A stretch of 64,000 nucleotides of DNA from Actinophytocola algeriensis (GTDB taxonomy: Bacteria; Actinomycetota; Actinomycetes; Mycobacteriales; Pseudonocardiaceae). The stretch covers positions 656,869 through 720,868 of the forward strand of contig NZ_JACHJQ010000005.1 in the NCBI RefSeq assembly GCF_014203735.1. Direction: 5' to 3'. Position 1 is the stretch's first letter. Every line of letters begins with the position of its first letter. The notes beneath the pieces were generated by a model, which saw only the letters and a program-made list of their open reading frames with translations, did no database searches and had not been told where the DNA came from. Position numbers and translations under genes: made by a program. Shown in pieces: positions 52,189-61,073 of this stretch.

Positions 52189-52564
52189 TCCGTTCCGCTG
52201 GTTGTGGTACGCGGTAGGAGGTTCGCTTCCTGCCGCGTACCACCAGTGGGTGCTGTTCGATCTCACGTGCCGCACGTGGGTGTTGCGGCACTTCTGCCGG
52301 GTGCTGGTGCAGTTCCTGCCGTGGTGGCTGTGTCTGCTCGTGCCCGGCCCCTGGTCGCTGCGGATCTCCATGGTGGCGCTGGGCTACCTGCTCGGGCTGT
52401 ACTTCTCACTGTCCTTCATGGAGGACGCCTGCGAGCGGCGGCTCGTGAAGGCCGGGTACCCGGCGGGGTTGAACCGGAAGATCCGCGAGGAGACCCCGGT
52501 GTCAGCGCGCGCGGACAGTGCGGCGTTCTACGCTGCTTTCTACCCGCCTCGTCAGGACAGCTGA
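52160..52564 (+). CDS. DUF5313 membrane protein
   Basis: The 134-residue protein begins inside metK (ATG 52160) in another frame. The conserved block [13 protein letters not shown] is followed by two membrane helices ([18 protein letters not shown] and the next one ending LGLYFSLSF). The signature fits DUF5313, whose function is unknown. A very stable hairpin (52204-52243) lies within its first codons. The last 13 bp overlap the convergent DUF397 gene. Confidence 0.8.
   Translation: MHSSRSRAPDPFRWLWYAVGGSLPAAYHQWVLFDLTCRTWVLRHFCRVLVQFLPWWLCLLVPGPWSLRISMVALGYLLGLYFSLSFMEDACERRLVKAGYPAGLNRKIREETPVSARADSAAFYAAFYPPRQDS
52204..52243 (+). terminator. UUCG-capped 18-bp hairpin inside the DUF5313 gene
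   Basis: The 18-nt arms 52204-52221 and 52226-52243 pair fully (two G-U) around the loop TTCG. It lies 16 bp after the metK stop and within codons 16-28 of DUF5313, so it could end most metK transcripts and attenuate the next gene. It lacks a U-tract. Confidence 0.65.
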
Positions 52565-52734
52565 CGGAGCAACGCGGACAAGGCCGAGACCGGCAGGGCG
52601 AGGATCGGGCCGCAGGAGTTCTTGGAGTCCCGCACCGCGGCCGCTTCGTCGGTGAGGGCGATCTCGACGCAGTTGTCGTTGCCGCCCCCGGTGCCGCCGC
52701 TGAAGCTGCTCTTGCGCCACAGCCTGTCGTCCAC
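52552..52734 (-). CDS. DUF397 family protein
   Basis: The 60-residue protein reads W-R-K-S-S-F-S-G-G-T-G-G-G-N-D-N-C-V-E-I-A, the DUF397 signature. It lies downstream of an XRE/DUF5753 regulator, the standard actinomycete pair (WhiJ-like) in which the small protein is thought to antagonise the regulator. GTG 52734 follows AAGGAG. An upstream start would add eight residues. It overlaps the convergent DUF5313 end by 13 bp. Confidence 0.88.
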   Translation of the reverse strand: MDDRLWRKSSFSGGTGGGNDNCVEIALTDEAAAVRDSKNSCGPILALPVSALSALLRQLS

Positions 52735-52745
52735 AGTGGACTCCT

Positions 52746-53615
52746 TTAGCTCGACCACAGTTCGTCGGCCACCTGCTCGATCAGTGCGATCGACTCGTCG
52801 GGAGCGAGCGCCAGCGAGCGGAGGTGGACGAATCGAAGTCTAGCCGGTTCAACGAACTCGGACTTGTCCTGTCGTTCGTCGCCGAGCGCGTGGAGGGCGT
52901 GGCAGATGCTGGGCTGGCCAGGCAGCGAGAAGTCCAGGATGCTGAACCCGCCGTAGGTCGCCTCGAACGAGAAGGTCGCCGCGGGCAGGATCCGTAGCGT
53001 CACCGTGGGCAGCTCGTTGATCAATGTGAGATGCCGCAGTTGTCCCAGCATCACCGCTGGCCGAGCGGCTGCGTTCCGCAGAGCGGATTCGTGGACCACA
53101 GCGTCGAGTTGGAGCGGGTGCTCCTCGTCGGTGAGTCGCTCCTGGCGAAGCAGCCGAACCTCGAGTTGGTTGGCGATCCATTCCTCACGCCGTTTCTCCC
53201 GGCCGGAGTTGAACAGCGCGCGGGTGTAGTCGGCTGTCTGCAGCAACCCTGGGACGAGGTTGACCTCGTAGTTGCTGATCCGGGTAGCGGCCGTCTCCAG
53301 CGCGACGAAGTCCTTGTCGGAGATGCCGTAGCGCTTCCACCAGCCGGGCCTGCGTGCCTGGCGGATCATGTCGAGCACGTCGTCCATGCGCTGGTCGTAG
53401 ACGTCCATCATCGACCGCAGCAGGTGCACCGAGACGGTGCCGATCCCGTTCTCGAACCGGCCCAGTGCACTCCGGGTGATCTCCAGCCGGTCCGCGGCCA
53501 CGACGATCGTCAGCCCGGCGGCCTGCCGGGCAAGGCGAATCCGCCGCCCGACCTCCTGCCGCAGCACGACCGGACTGATGTGCCTGGTCGTGGCTCCCTC
53601 GACCCCGCTTCCCAT
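52746..53615 (-). CDS. XRE-family regulator with DUF5753 domain
   Basis: The 289-residue protein has an HTH at 19-75 (RRIRLARQAAGLTIVVAADRLEITRSALGRFENG). The C-terminal DUF5753 region follows (VNLVPGLLQTADYTRALF and TVTLRILPAATFSFEATYGGFSILDF). It pairs with the downstream DUF397 gene. ATG 53615 has GGGAGAG upstream and an in-frame GTG 53657 is possible. Such pairs regulate development and antibiotic production in Streptomyces. The target here is unknown. Confidence 0.9.
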   Translation of the reverse strand: MGSGVEGATTRHISPVVLRQEVGRRIRLARQAAGLTIVVAADRLEITRSALGRFENGIGTVSVHLLRSMMDVYDQRMDDVLDMIRQARRPGWWKRYGISDKDFVALETAATRISNYEVNLVPGLLQTADYTRALFNSGREKRREEWIANQLEVRLLRQERLTDEEHPLQLDAVVHESALRNAAARPAVMLGQLRHLTLINELPTVTLRILPAATFSFEATYGGFSILDFSLPGQPSICHALHALGDERQDKSEFVEPARLRFVHLRSLALAPDESIALIEQVADELWSS

Positions 53616-53769
53616 GCGCCAACTCTCCCGGTGCACACCGCGGAATTGAGAACTCACCGCCCGATCGAGCTAGTCGTGCCATACCGGCCGATCCGGAAGT
53701 GACACGGAGCGTTCCCGGAGGTGGGGGCGCTGACCAGCGGTGAGCCACCGATCTGGTACACCAGGCGCT

Positions 53770-55779
53770 ATGACCGGCGGGCGCGTGGTGCGCAAAGGAG
53801 AGAACCGCCCGGCCGCGACACTCCCGGTCGCCCGGGTGTACGTCGACGTGCCGCTCGCGCACCTCGACCGGCCCTTCGACTACCTCGTCCCCGACACGCT
53901 CGACGAGGCCGCTGTGCCCGGCTGCCGGCTGCGGATGCGGTTCGCCGGGAAGCAGGTCGACGGGTTCCTCCTCGAGCGGGTCGAGGCGTCCGGGTTCTCC
54001 GGGCGCATGGAGTACATCGGCAAGGTCGTCTCCTCCGAACCCGTCCTGACGCCCGACCTCGCCGCGCTCGCGCGGACCGTGGCCGACCGGTACTCCGGCA
54101 TGATGATCGACGTGCTGCGGCTTGCCATTCCGCCCCGGCACGCCAAGGTCGAGGCCGAGCCGCCCGCAGAGCAACCGGCGCCACCGGCGCCACCCGACAC
54201 CGCCGCCTGGGGCCGCTACCCGCGTGGGCCCGCCTTCGTCGACGCCCTTCGCAACGGGCGGCAGGCGCACGCCGTCTGGCAGGCGTTGCCAGGGGAGGAC
54301 TGGCCGGCCCGCCTCGCCGAACTCGCTGCCACCGCTGCCGCTCACGCGCGTGGGGCCGTCATCGTCGTGCCCGACTACCGGGACGTCGCGCGGGTGCACG
54401 CCGCCTGTGTCGAGCGGGCAGGCGCGGACAACGTCGTCGCGCTGTCCGCGGATGCCGGGCCCGCCAAGCGGTACCGGGCCTGGCTCGCCGTCAAACGTGG
54501 CGCCGCGCGGATCGTCGTCGGGACCAGGGCCAGTGTGTTCGCGCCCGTGCACGATCCCGGCCTGTTCGTCGTCTGGGACGACGGGGACGACCTGCACGCC
54601 GACCCGCACGCGCCCTACCCGCACGTGCGGGACGTGCTCATCCAGCGCGCCCACACCAGTGGGGCCTCGCTGCTGGTGGCCGGGTTCGCGCGTACCGCCG
54701 AGGCGCAGTTGCTCGTGGAGTCGGGATGGGCGCCGGAGATCGTCGCCGCGCGGGACGAGGTGCGGAAGGCCGCGCCGCGGATCACCTCGCTCGGCGAGAC
54801 CGACCAGCAGCTCGCCAGGGACCCGGCCGCGCGGGCGGCGCGCATTCCCTCCGTCGCTTTCGAGGCGGCCAGGGACGCGCTCAAGGCCGGGCGGCCGGTG
54901 CTGGTCCAGGTGCCGCGCGGGGGTTACGTGCCCGCGCTCGCGTGCCAGCAGTGCCGAGGGCCCGCTCGGTGCAGGCGCTGTGCCGGGCCGCTGGGGTTGC
55001 CCGTCAGCGGCACCGACGCGCGGCCGCCCACCTGCCGGTGGTGCGGCGTGCCCGACACCGCTTTCCGTTGTGGCAACTGTGGTTCCCGGCGGTTGCGGGC
55101 GATCGTCGTCGGGGCGAAACGGACCGCGGAGGAGCTCGGGCGTGCGTTCGCCGAGGTGCCGGTGCTGGGGTCCGGGGCCAAGGAGGTGCTCCGGCAGGTC
55201 GACGAGCGGGCCGCGTTGGTCGTCGCCACGCCCGGGGCGGAACCCGTTGCCGTCGGGGGATACGGGGCCGCGCTCCTGCTCGACGGATGGGCGTTGCTCG
55301 GGCGGGCCGACCTGCGGGCGACCGAGGAGACCCTGCGGCGCTGGATGACCGCCGCCGCGCTCGTGCGGTCCGGGCAGGACGGGGGGCGGGTCGTGGTGCT
55401 CGCCGAGTCCGCGTTGCCGCCGGTGCAGGCGCTCGTGCGGTGGGATCCCGTCTGGCACGCCGGTCAGGAGCTGGCCGCGCGCACCGAGCTTGGCTTTCCG
55501 CCCGCGGTGCGGATGGCGTCCGTCGACGGGCCGGCCAAGGCGCTCGCCACCTTCCTCGACGAACTCGACCTGCCTCCGTCCGGGGAGGTGCTCGGGCCCG
55601 TCCCCCTCGGTGAGCCCGACCGGGACGGCAACACCGAGAAGGAACGGGCGCTCGTGCGTGCCACGCGGGCCCAGGGGCGGGCACTCGCCGCCGCACTCGC
55701 CACCGCGCAGCACGCCCGCACCGCGCGGAAGGAGCCGGAGTCCATCCGCGTCCGGCTCGACCCGCTGGAGCTGATCTAG
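53770..55779 (+). CDS. priA: PriA-type primosomal protein lacking ATPase motifs
   Basis: The 669-residue protein has the PriA layout. The N-terminal 3'-DNA-end-binding domain reads VARVYVDVPLAHLDRPFDYLVP. The zinc-binding region contains CQQCRGPARCRRC, CRWCG and CGNCG. The Walker A site reads LPGEDWPARL instead of GxGKT, and Walker B reads VVWDDGDDLH instead of DEEH. Helicase activity is therefore not expected, as in other actinobacterial PriA proteins, where it may serve as a loading scaffold. ATG 53770 follows a TACACC box. Confidence 0.88.
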   Translation: MTGGRVVRKGENRPAATLPVARVYVDVPLAHLDRPFDYLVPDTLDEAAVPGCRLRMRFAGKQVDGFLLERVEASGFSGRMEYIGKVVSSEPVLTPDLAALARTVADRYSGMMIDVLRLAIPPRHAKVEAEPPAEQPAPPAPPDTAAWGRYPRGPAFVDALRNGRQAHAVWQALPGEDWPARLAELAATAAAHARGAVIVVPDYRDVARVHAACVERAGADNVVALSADAGPAKRYRAWLAVKRGAARIVVGTRASVFAPVHDPGLFVVWDDGDDLHADPHAPYPHVRDVLIQRAHTSGASLLVAGFARTAEAQLLVESGWAPEIVAARDEVRKAAPRITSLGETDQQLARDPAARAARIPSVAFEAARDALKAGRPVLVQVPRGGYVPALACQQCRGPARCRRCAGPLGLPVSGTDARPPTCRWCGVPDTAFRCGNCGSRRLRAIVVGAKRTAEELGRAFAEVPVLGSGAKEVLRQVDERAALVVATPGAEPVAVGGYGAALLLDGWALLGRADLRATEETLRRWMTAAALVRSGQDGGRVVVLAESALPPVQALVRWDPVWHAGQELAARTELGFPPAVRMASVDGPAKALATFLDELDLPPSGEVLGPVPLGEPDRDGNTEKERALVRATRAQGRALAAALATAQHARTARKEPESIRVRLDPLELI

Positions 55780-55787
55780 CGGCCGTT

Positions 55788-55837
55788 CGATGAAGGACCC
55801 CTTCGTCACGCTCAGAGTGAGGAAGGGTCCTTCATCG
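55788..55837. repeat. 50-bp REP-like hairpin downstream of priA
   Basis: The arms CGATGAAGGACCC and GGGTCCTTCATCG extend inward through TTC-x-TCAC and GTGA-x-GAA to about 20 bp with one bulge and a short loop. It resembles palindromic elements I recall from actinomycete intergenic regions. It can also terminate priA. Confidence 0.75.
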
Positions 55838-55898
55838 CGTCCAGTGGGACGAAAACCGGATGCGGTGCGGACGGGGTCGTGCGTAGCGTCCGGGAACC

Positions 55899-56654
55899 GT
55901 GAGCGACGAAGGAGACGACCCGGCGGACGGCTGGTTCCCGGAGAGCGTGGCCGCCGGTTACGACGGCCCGGGCGGGGCGAACGCGTCCGAGGCGGTGGCG
56001 GCCGTGGTCGACGCGCTGGCGGACCTCGCCGACGGGCCGGTGCTGGAGTTCGCCGTCGGCACCGGGCGGATCGCCGCGCCGCTGGCCGCGCGTGGGGTGC
56101 CGGTCAGCGGCATCGAACTGAGCCGTGCCATGGCGGCGCGGGTCGCGGGCAAGCCGGGCGGCGACGCGGTCGACGTCACGATCGGGGACATGACGACGAC
56201 CCGGGTCGCCGGTGAGTTCTCGCTCGTCTACCTGGTGTTCAACACGATCAGCAACGTGACCACGCAGGACGGGCAGGTCGACGTCTTCCGCAACGCCGCC
56301 GTGCACCTGCGGCCGGGTGGGCTGTTCCTCGTCGAGGTTGGCCTGCCGGACCTGCGCCGCCTGCCGCCCGGCCAGGACACCGTGCCGTTCGCGGTGGATC
56401 CCGGCGGCGGCTATGTCGGGTTCGACCAGTACGACGTCGTGACGCAGGAGTTCACGTCCAACCACGTCACCGTGGCACCGGACGGGACGGGGACGTTCCG
56501 CCGCATCCCCTTCCGGTATGCCTGGCCTGCCGAGATGGACCTCATGGCGCGCATCGCCGGGCTGCGCCGCAAGCACCGCTGGGCGGACTGGGACCGCTCG
56601 CCGCTCACGGCCGACAGCACCAAGCACGTGTCGGTCTGGGAGAAGACGAACTAG
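55899..56654 (+). CDS. Class I SAM-dependent methyltransferase
   Basis: The 251-residue protein has motif I VLEFAVGTGRIAAPLAARG, the acidic residue in SGIELS, the core D-M-T-T-T-R-V-A-G-E-F-S-L-V-Y-L-V-F-N-T-I-S-N motif and LRPGGLFLVEVG. A beta-rich C-terminal region follows (FRYAWPAEMDLMARIAGLRRKHRW). The substrate is unknown. It starts at GTG 55899 and its stop overlaps that of the convergent anti-sigma-like gene. Confidence 0.85.
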   Translation: MSDEGDDPADGWFPESVAAGYDGPGGANASEAVAAVVDALADLADGPVLEFAVGTGRIAAPLAARGVPVSGIELSRAMAARVAGKPGGDAVDVTIGDMTTTRVAGEFSLVYLVFNTISNVTTQDGQVDVFRNAAVHLRPGGLFLVEVGLPDLRRLPPGQDTVPFAVDPGGGYVGFDQYDVVTQEFTSNHVTVAPDGTGTFRRIPFRYAWPAEMDLMARIAGLRRKHRWADWDRSPLTADSTKHVSVWEKTN

Positions 56655-57466
56655 CCGATCGGGCCGGTCACACCCGGCGGGGGCAGATGCGGCGGGCTGT
56701 AGGCCAGCGAGCCGCTCACCACCGACAACCCCTGGCTGCTGCGGCCGATCACGTCCACGCTGTCCCCGATGCGGAACTCGCCGAGGTTCACGACGAACAT
56801 CCCGTTCCGGAAGGCGGGCACGCTGATCGGCTCGACCTCGGTTCCCTGGACAGCCGTGAACTCCAGCGCGGCCACGCTTTCCGCGTACCCGGCGAGCAGG
56901 CCGGTCGGGGACAGGTACACCGCGAAGACCGCCGCGGGACTCATGTTCGTCGGTGTGAGTGCCAGGGGGATCGGCTCGGCGGTCGGGTCGGACACCGTCG
57001 CCGTTGTGGTCGTGACCTCGCAGAACGCCGGTTTGCCACCCGTGCCCAGGAAGGCGGTGATCCGGACGCCGTCCGGTGCGGTCGCGGTGAACCGCGGGCG
57101 CCACTCGGCACGGGGGGCGAACTCGCCCGCCCTCGGGCTCGCCGCCGCCACGTCGGCGCAGTGGTCCAGGTCCTCGTTCGTCTGGGCGTACGGCACCGCC
57201 ATCGTCACCCCCCGGACCACCGGGCTGTCCGGGCTGTCCGGGGAGGTTGTGGTGGTAGCGGCGGGGGACCGGTCGTCCCCGGGCACCGGGGCCAGGTGGG
57301 AGCCGACGAACACCCCCACCGCGAGCAGTGCCACGGCGGCGGCCGCGGCCAGCGGGGCTCGGTAGCGGGAGCGCCGGTCGGCGAGCCCGGTCTCGACGGT
57401 GCGGCGGATGCGTTCGCGCGTCTCACGGGGGAGGGGCCGCCGCGGCGGCAGGTCGAGAGCGTTCAT
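56651..57466 (-). CDS. Membrane partner of ECF sigma factor (anti-sigma-like)
   Basis: The 271-residue protein has a cytosolic Arg-rich N-terminus (about 1-30), one membrane helix (PLAAAAAVALLAVGVFVGSHLAP) and an extracytoplasmic domain of 200 residues with no motif I recognise. It starts inside the stop of the sigma gene (ATGA), so it is co-translated. No HxxxCxxC zinc motif is present, so a ZAS-type anti-sigma function is unproven. It could be a sensor for envelope stress. Confidence 0.75.
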   Translation of the reverse strand: MNALDLPPRRPLPRETRERIRRTVETGLADRRSRYRAPLAAAAAVALLAVGVFVGSHLAPVPGDDRSPAATTTTSPDSPDSPVVRGVTMAVPYAQTNEDLDHCADVAAASPRAGEFAPRAEWRPRFTATAPDGVRITAFLGTGGKPAFCEVTTTTATVSDPTAEPIPLALTPTNMSPAAVFAVYLSPTGLLAGYAESVAALEFTAVQGTEVEPISVPAFRNGMFVVNLGEFRIGDSVDVIGRSSQGLSVVSGSLAYSPPHLPPPGVTGPIG

Positions 57467-58083
57467 GACAGTTCCTCGAGTTTCGTGCGCAGGCGGGCCC
57501 GCGCTCGGGACAGGCGGGAGCGGACGCTGACCTCGGCCACCCCGAGCAGTTCGGCGGCGTCGGCGGTCGGCACCTCGCCGAGCAGGCACAGCTCCACCGC
57601 CTCCCGCTCCGATCTGGGCAGGGTGCGGACCGCGGCGAGGATGCGGGCCATGCGGGCATCACCGTCGACGCGGTGCGCGACGTCGTCGGCGTGGTCGGCG
57701 GCCACCGTGTCGTCGGGCAGCCTGCGCACCGCGCGCAGGAAGCGGGTGGCGCCCCGGTGCTCGTTGCGGGCCAGGTTGCCCGCCACCGTGTACAGCCACG
57801 GCAGCGCCGAGTCACGGATCAGCTTCACCCCGTGGCACTTGCGCCACGCCAGCAGGAACGTGCTCGACGTCAGGTCCTCCGCCTGGCTCCACGACGCCGT
57901 CAGCCGGTACGCGTGGTTCCACACCGCCTCGGCGTGGCGTTCGAACAACTCGCCGAACGCGTGCCGGTCACCGGCCGCGGCGCGGGTCCACAGTTGGGCA
58001 TCCGTTTCGATGGCGGGTCCTCGGGGTGGGTTCGCGATGGTCACGTCGGGAAGTGACCGGAGCGGCACTCGACGTTGCGTCAT
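57463..58083 (-). CDS. ECF-family RNA polymerase sigma factor
   Basis: The 206-residue protein has sigma-2 (FGELFERHAEAVWNHAYRLTASWSQAEDLTSSTFLLAWRK, about 45-90) and sigma-4 (LPRSEREAVELCLLGEVPTADAAELLGVAEVSVRSRLSRARARL) regions, joined without other domains. It would direct a small regulon. ATG 58083 was chosen because a TATTCA box lies about 8 bp upstream, with GTG 58044 as an alternative. It is followed in operon by the membrane partner. Confidence 0.9.
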   Translation of the reverse strand: MTQRRVPLRSLPDVTIANPPRGPAIETDAQLWTRAAAGDRHAFGELFERHAEAVWNHAYRLTASWSQAEDLTSSTFLLAWRKCHGVKLIRDSALPWLYTVAGNLARNEHRGATRFLRAVRRLPDDTVAADHADDVAHRVDGDARMARILAAVRTLPRSEREAVELCLLGEVPTADAAELLGVAEVSVRSRLSRARARLRTKLEELS

Positions 58084-58136
58084 CCGGCACTGAATAGACT
58101 GGCGTGCGCCGCCCACGTGAGACCGATCGGAGCAAT

Positions 58137-58685
58137 GTGACCGTCCAGCCCATCCGGCTCTTCGGGGACCCCGTGCTGCGCACCCCAGCCAGCGAGGTCG
58201 TCGACTTCGACAAGGAGCTGGCCACCCTGGTCAAGGACCTCTGGGACACGATGGAGGACGAGGGCGGTGCCGGTCTGGCCGCGCCTCAGCTCGGCGTCGG
58301 CCTGCGGGTGTTCACCTACAACTGCGACGGGTTCGCCGGCCACCTCGTCAACCCCACCTGGACCGCCGTCGACGACGAGCAACAGGACGGTGAGGAGGGC
58401 TGCCTGTCCATCCCCGGCCTGTACTGGGACTGCGTGCGCGCCAAGAACGTGGTGGCGCGCGGCTGGAACATGCACGGCGAGCCGGTGCAGATCGAGGGCA
58501 CCGACATGCTGGCCCGCTGCATCCAGCACGAGACCGACCACCTCGACGGCGTGCTGTTCCTCGACCGCCTCGACGCGGCCACCCGCAAGGCGGCGATGAA
58601 GGAGATCCGCGCCGCCGAGTGGTTCGACGGCGGCGTGCCGACGATCAAACAGAGCCCGCACCCCCTGTTCGGCGGTGCCGTCTAG
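58137..58685 (+). CDS. def: Peptide deformylase
   Basis: The 182-residue metalloenzyme removes N-formyl groups from new proteins. Motif 1 is GAGLAAPQLG, motif 2 EGCLSIPG (metal Cys), and motif 3 HETDHLDG (two His and the catalytic Glu). GTG 58137 has GGAG upstream, and the longer reading frame adds only an Arg-rich start. fmt follows immediately. Confidence 0.96.
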   Translation: MTVQPIRLFGDPVLRTPASEVVDFDKELATLVKDLWDTMEDEGGAGLAAPQLGVGLRVFTYNCDGFAGHLVNPTWTAVDDEQQDGEEGCLSIPGLYWDCVRAKNVVARGWNMHGEPVQIEGTDMLARCIQHETDHLDGVLFLDRLDAATRKAAMKEIRAAEWFDGGVPTIKQSPHPLFGGAV

Positions 58686-59627
58686 ATGCGGCTGGTATTC
58701 GCGGGCACACCGGAGGTCGCACTCCCGTCGCTGCGTGCGCTCATCGCGGCGGAGCGGCACGAGGTCCTCGCCGTCGTCACCAGGCCCGACGCCCCCGCGG
58801 GCCGCGGCCGCCACCTCGTGCGGTCGCCGGTCGGCGCGCTCGCCGACGAGCACGGCATCGAGGTCCTCACCCCGGCCAAGGCGTCCGACCCCGCGTTCCT
58901 CGACCGGCTCCGCGAGCTCGCGCCCGACTGCTGCCCGGTCGTCGCGTACGGGGCGCTGCTGCCGCAGTCCGCCCTCGACATCCCGTCCCATGGCTGGGTG
59001 AACCTGCACTTCTCGATTCTGCCCGCGTGGCGGGGCGCCGCCCCCGTGCAGGCCGCGGTGCGGCACGGCGACGAGATCACCGGCGCCAGCACGTTCCGGA
59101 TCGTGAAGGCTCTCGACGCGGGCCCGGTGTTCGGGGTGCTGACCGAGGCCGTGCGGCCCGACGACACCGCGGGCCTGCTGCTCGACCGGCTCGCCGAGGC
59201 CGGTGCCGGGCTGCTGACGTCCACCATCGACGGCATCGAGGACGGCACCCTCGAAGCGGTGGAACAGCCCGCCGACGGCGTGACCTACGCACCGAAGATC
59301 ACCACCGAGGACGCGAAGCTCGACTTCACCGCACCCGCGACCGGCGTGGACCGGCTGGCCCGCGCGGTCACGCCCGATCCCGGCGCGTGGGCGGAGTTCC
59401 GCGGCGAACGCATCAAACTGGGTCCGGTCACCATCGCAGGAGACAGGGCCGACGGCACCGAACGGCTCGCACCGGGGGAGTTGCGGGTCGAACGCAAGCG
59501 GGTCCTCGTCGGCACGGCGACCGGTCCGGTCGCCCTGGGCGAGGCGCAGGCGCCGGGCAAGAAGAGAATGGCGGCAACCGACTGGGCGCGGGGCGCGCGC
59601 GTCGAACCAGGAGAGCGGCTGAAGTGA
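58686..59627 (+). CDS. fmt: Methionyl-tRNA formyltransferase
   Basis: The 313-residue enzyme formylates initiator Met-tRNA. The catalytic domain begins [18 protein letters not shown]. The formyl-THF loop is [20 protein letters not shown] (key Asn, His). The C-terminal OB-fold tRNA-binding domain begins after residue 205. The ATG follows the def stop with no gap, and the stop overlaps rsmB. Confidence 0.96.
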   Translation: MRLVFAGTPEVALPSLRALIAAERHEVLAVVTRPDAPAGRGRHLVRSPVGALADEHGIEVLTPAKASDPAFLDRLRELAPDCCPVVAYGALLPQSALDIPSHGWVNLHFSILPAWRGAAPVQAAVRHGDEITGASTFRIVKALDAGPVFGVLTEAVRPDDTAGLLLDRLAEAGAGLLTSTIDGIEDGTLEAVEQPADGVTYAPKITTEDAKLDFTAPATGVDRLARAVTPDPGAWAEFRGERIKLGPVTIAGDRADGTERLAPGELRVERKRVLVGTATGPVALGEAQAPGKKRMAATDWARGARVEPGERLK

Positions 59628-61063
59628 CCCAACCACGACGGCGCCCGGCGAGGTTTTCCCGGCCTCGCACGCCGCATCCCCCGAAACCGAAGGGCGGCCC
59701 CGGTCGCCCCCCGGTCGACGATCCGGCACGGCAGGCCGCGCTCGACACGCTGCGCGAGGTCCGCGCCCGCGACGCCTACGCGAACCTGCTGCTGCCGCAG
59801 ATACTGCGCGAACGGCGGATCACCGGCCGCGACGCGGCGCTCGCCACCGAGCTGGCCTACGGCGCCTGCCGGTGCATCGGACTGCTCGACCAGGTGCTCG
59901 ACGCGTGCATCGACCGGCCGCTGGCCAAGGTCGAGCCCGCGCTGCTCGACGTGCTGCGGCTGGGCTGCTACCAGCTGCTGCGCACCCGCATCCCGCCGCA
60001 CGCCGCGGTCGCGTCGACCGTCGACCTCGTGCGCGCCGGGCACGGCTCGCGCAGCAGCGGGTTCGTCAACGCCGTGCTGCGCAAGGTCTCCGAGCGCTCC
60101 GAGGAGGAGTGGCTCGACTCGCTCGCCCCGGACCCGGAGAAGGACCGGATCGGCAACCTCGCCATGCGCGAGGCGCACCCGCGCTGGGTGGCGCGCGTGT
60201 TCGCCGACTCGCTCGGCACCACCGGCGACGAGCTCGAGACGGCGCTGGCCGCCGACAACGAGCGACCGGCAGTGCACCTCGTCGCGCGTCCCGGTGAGAT
60301 CACCGCGGAGGAGCTGGCCGCCATGACCGGCGGCGAGGTCGCGCCGTACTCGCCGTACGGGGTGCGGCTCGCCGCAGGCGCGGGCGACCCGGCCGGGCTG
60401 GACCCGGTGCGGGAGCGGCTCGCGTCCGTCCAGGACGAGGGCAGCCAGCTGTGCGCGGTGGCGCTGACCCGCCCGAAGCTCGAGGGCGAGGACAGCCGCT
60501 GGCTGGACCTGTGCGCCGGGCCGGGCGGCAAGTCGGCGCTGCTCGGCGCGCTGCTGGCCATCCAGGGCGGCAGGCTCGACGCGGTCGAGAAGGCACCGCA
60601 CCGGGCACGGCTCGTCGAGCAGTCGACCCAAGGGCTGCCGATCACCGTGCACGTGGGCGACAGCCGGTCACCCGCCGCGCTCGGGCTCGAGTCCGGCACG
60701 TTCGACCGGGTGCTGGTCGACGCGCCGTGCACCGGGCTCGGCTCGCTGCGGCGGCGCCCGGAGTCGCGCTGGCGGCGCCAGCCCTCCGACGTCGGCGAGC
60801 TGACCAAGCTGCAGCGCGAACTGCTGCTGACCGCCGTCGACCTGGTGCGGCCCGGCGGCGTGGTCGGCTACGTGGTGTGCTCGCCGCACCTGTCCGAGAC
60901 GATCGGCATCGTGGCCGACGTGGTCCGCCGCACCGGCGTGACCGCGCTGGACACCCGCGAGGCGTTCCCCGACATGCCGTCGCTGGGTGACGGCCCGTAC
61001 GTGCAGCTGTGGCCCCACCGCCACGGCACCGACGCGATGTTCTGCGCACTGCTCCGCAAGTGA
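59624..61063 (+). CDS. rsmB: 16S rRNA m5C967 methyltransferase
   Basis: The 479-residue protein has a basic tail (1-35). An N-terminal NusB-like domain ([16 protein letters not shown]) is followed by the RsmB/NOL1 methyltransferase domain. That domain has [19 protein letters not shown], the catalytic Cys in [20 protein letters not shown] and the second Cys in [10 protein letters not shown]. It completes the def-fmt-rsmB set, coupled by overlaps. Confidence 0.95.
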   Translation: MTQPRRRPARFSRPRTPHPPKPKGGPGRPPVDDPARQAALDTLREVRARDAYANLLLPQILRERRITGRDAALATELAYGACRCIGLLDQVLDACIDRPLAKVEPALLDVLRLGCYQLLRTRIPPHAAVASTVDLVRAGHGSRSSGFVNAVLRKVSERSEEEWLDSLAPDPEKDRIGNLAMREAHPRWVARVFADSLGTTGDELETALAADNERPAVHLVARPGEITAEELAAMTGGEVAPYSPYGVRLAAGAGDPAGLDPVRERLASVQDEGSQLCAVALTRPKLEGEDSRWLDLCAGPGGKSALLGALLAIQGGRLDAVEKAPHRARLVEQSTQGLPITVHVGDSRSPAALGLESGTFDRVLVDAPCTGLGSLRRRPESRWRRQPSDVGELTKLQRELLLTAVDLVRPGGVVGYVVCSPHLSETIGIVADVVRRTGVTALDTREAFPDMPSLGDGPYVQLWPHRHGTDAMFCALLRK

Positions 61064-61073
61064 GCGACGGGAG

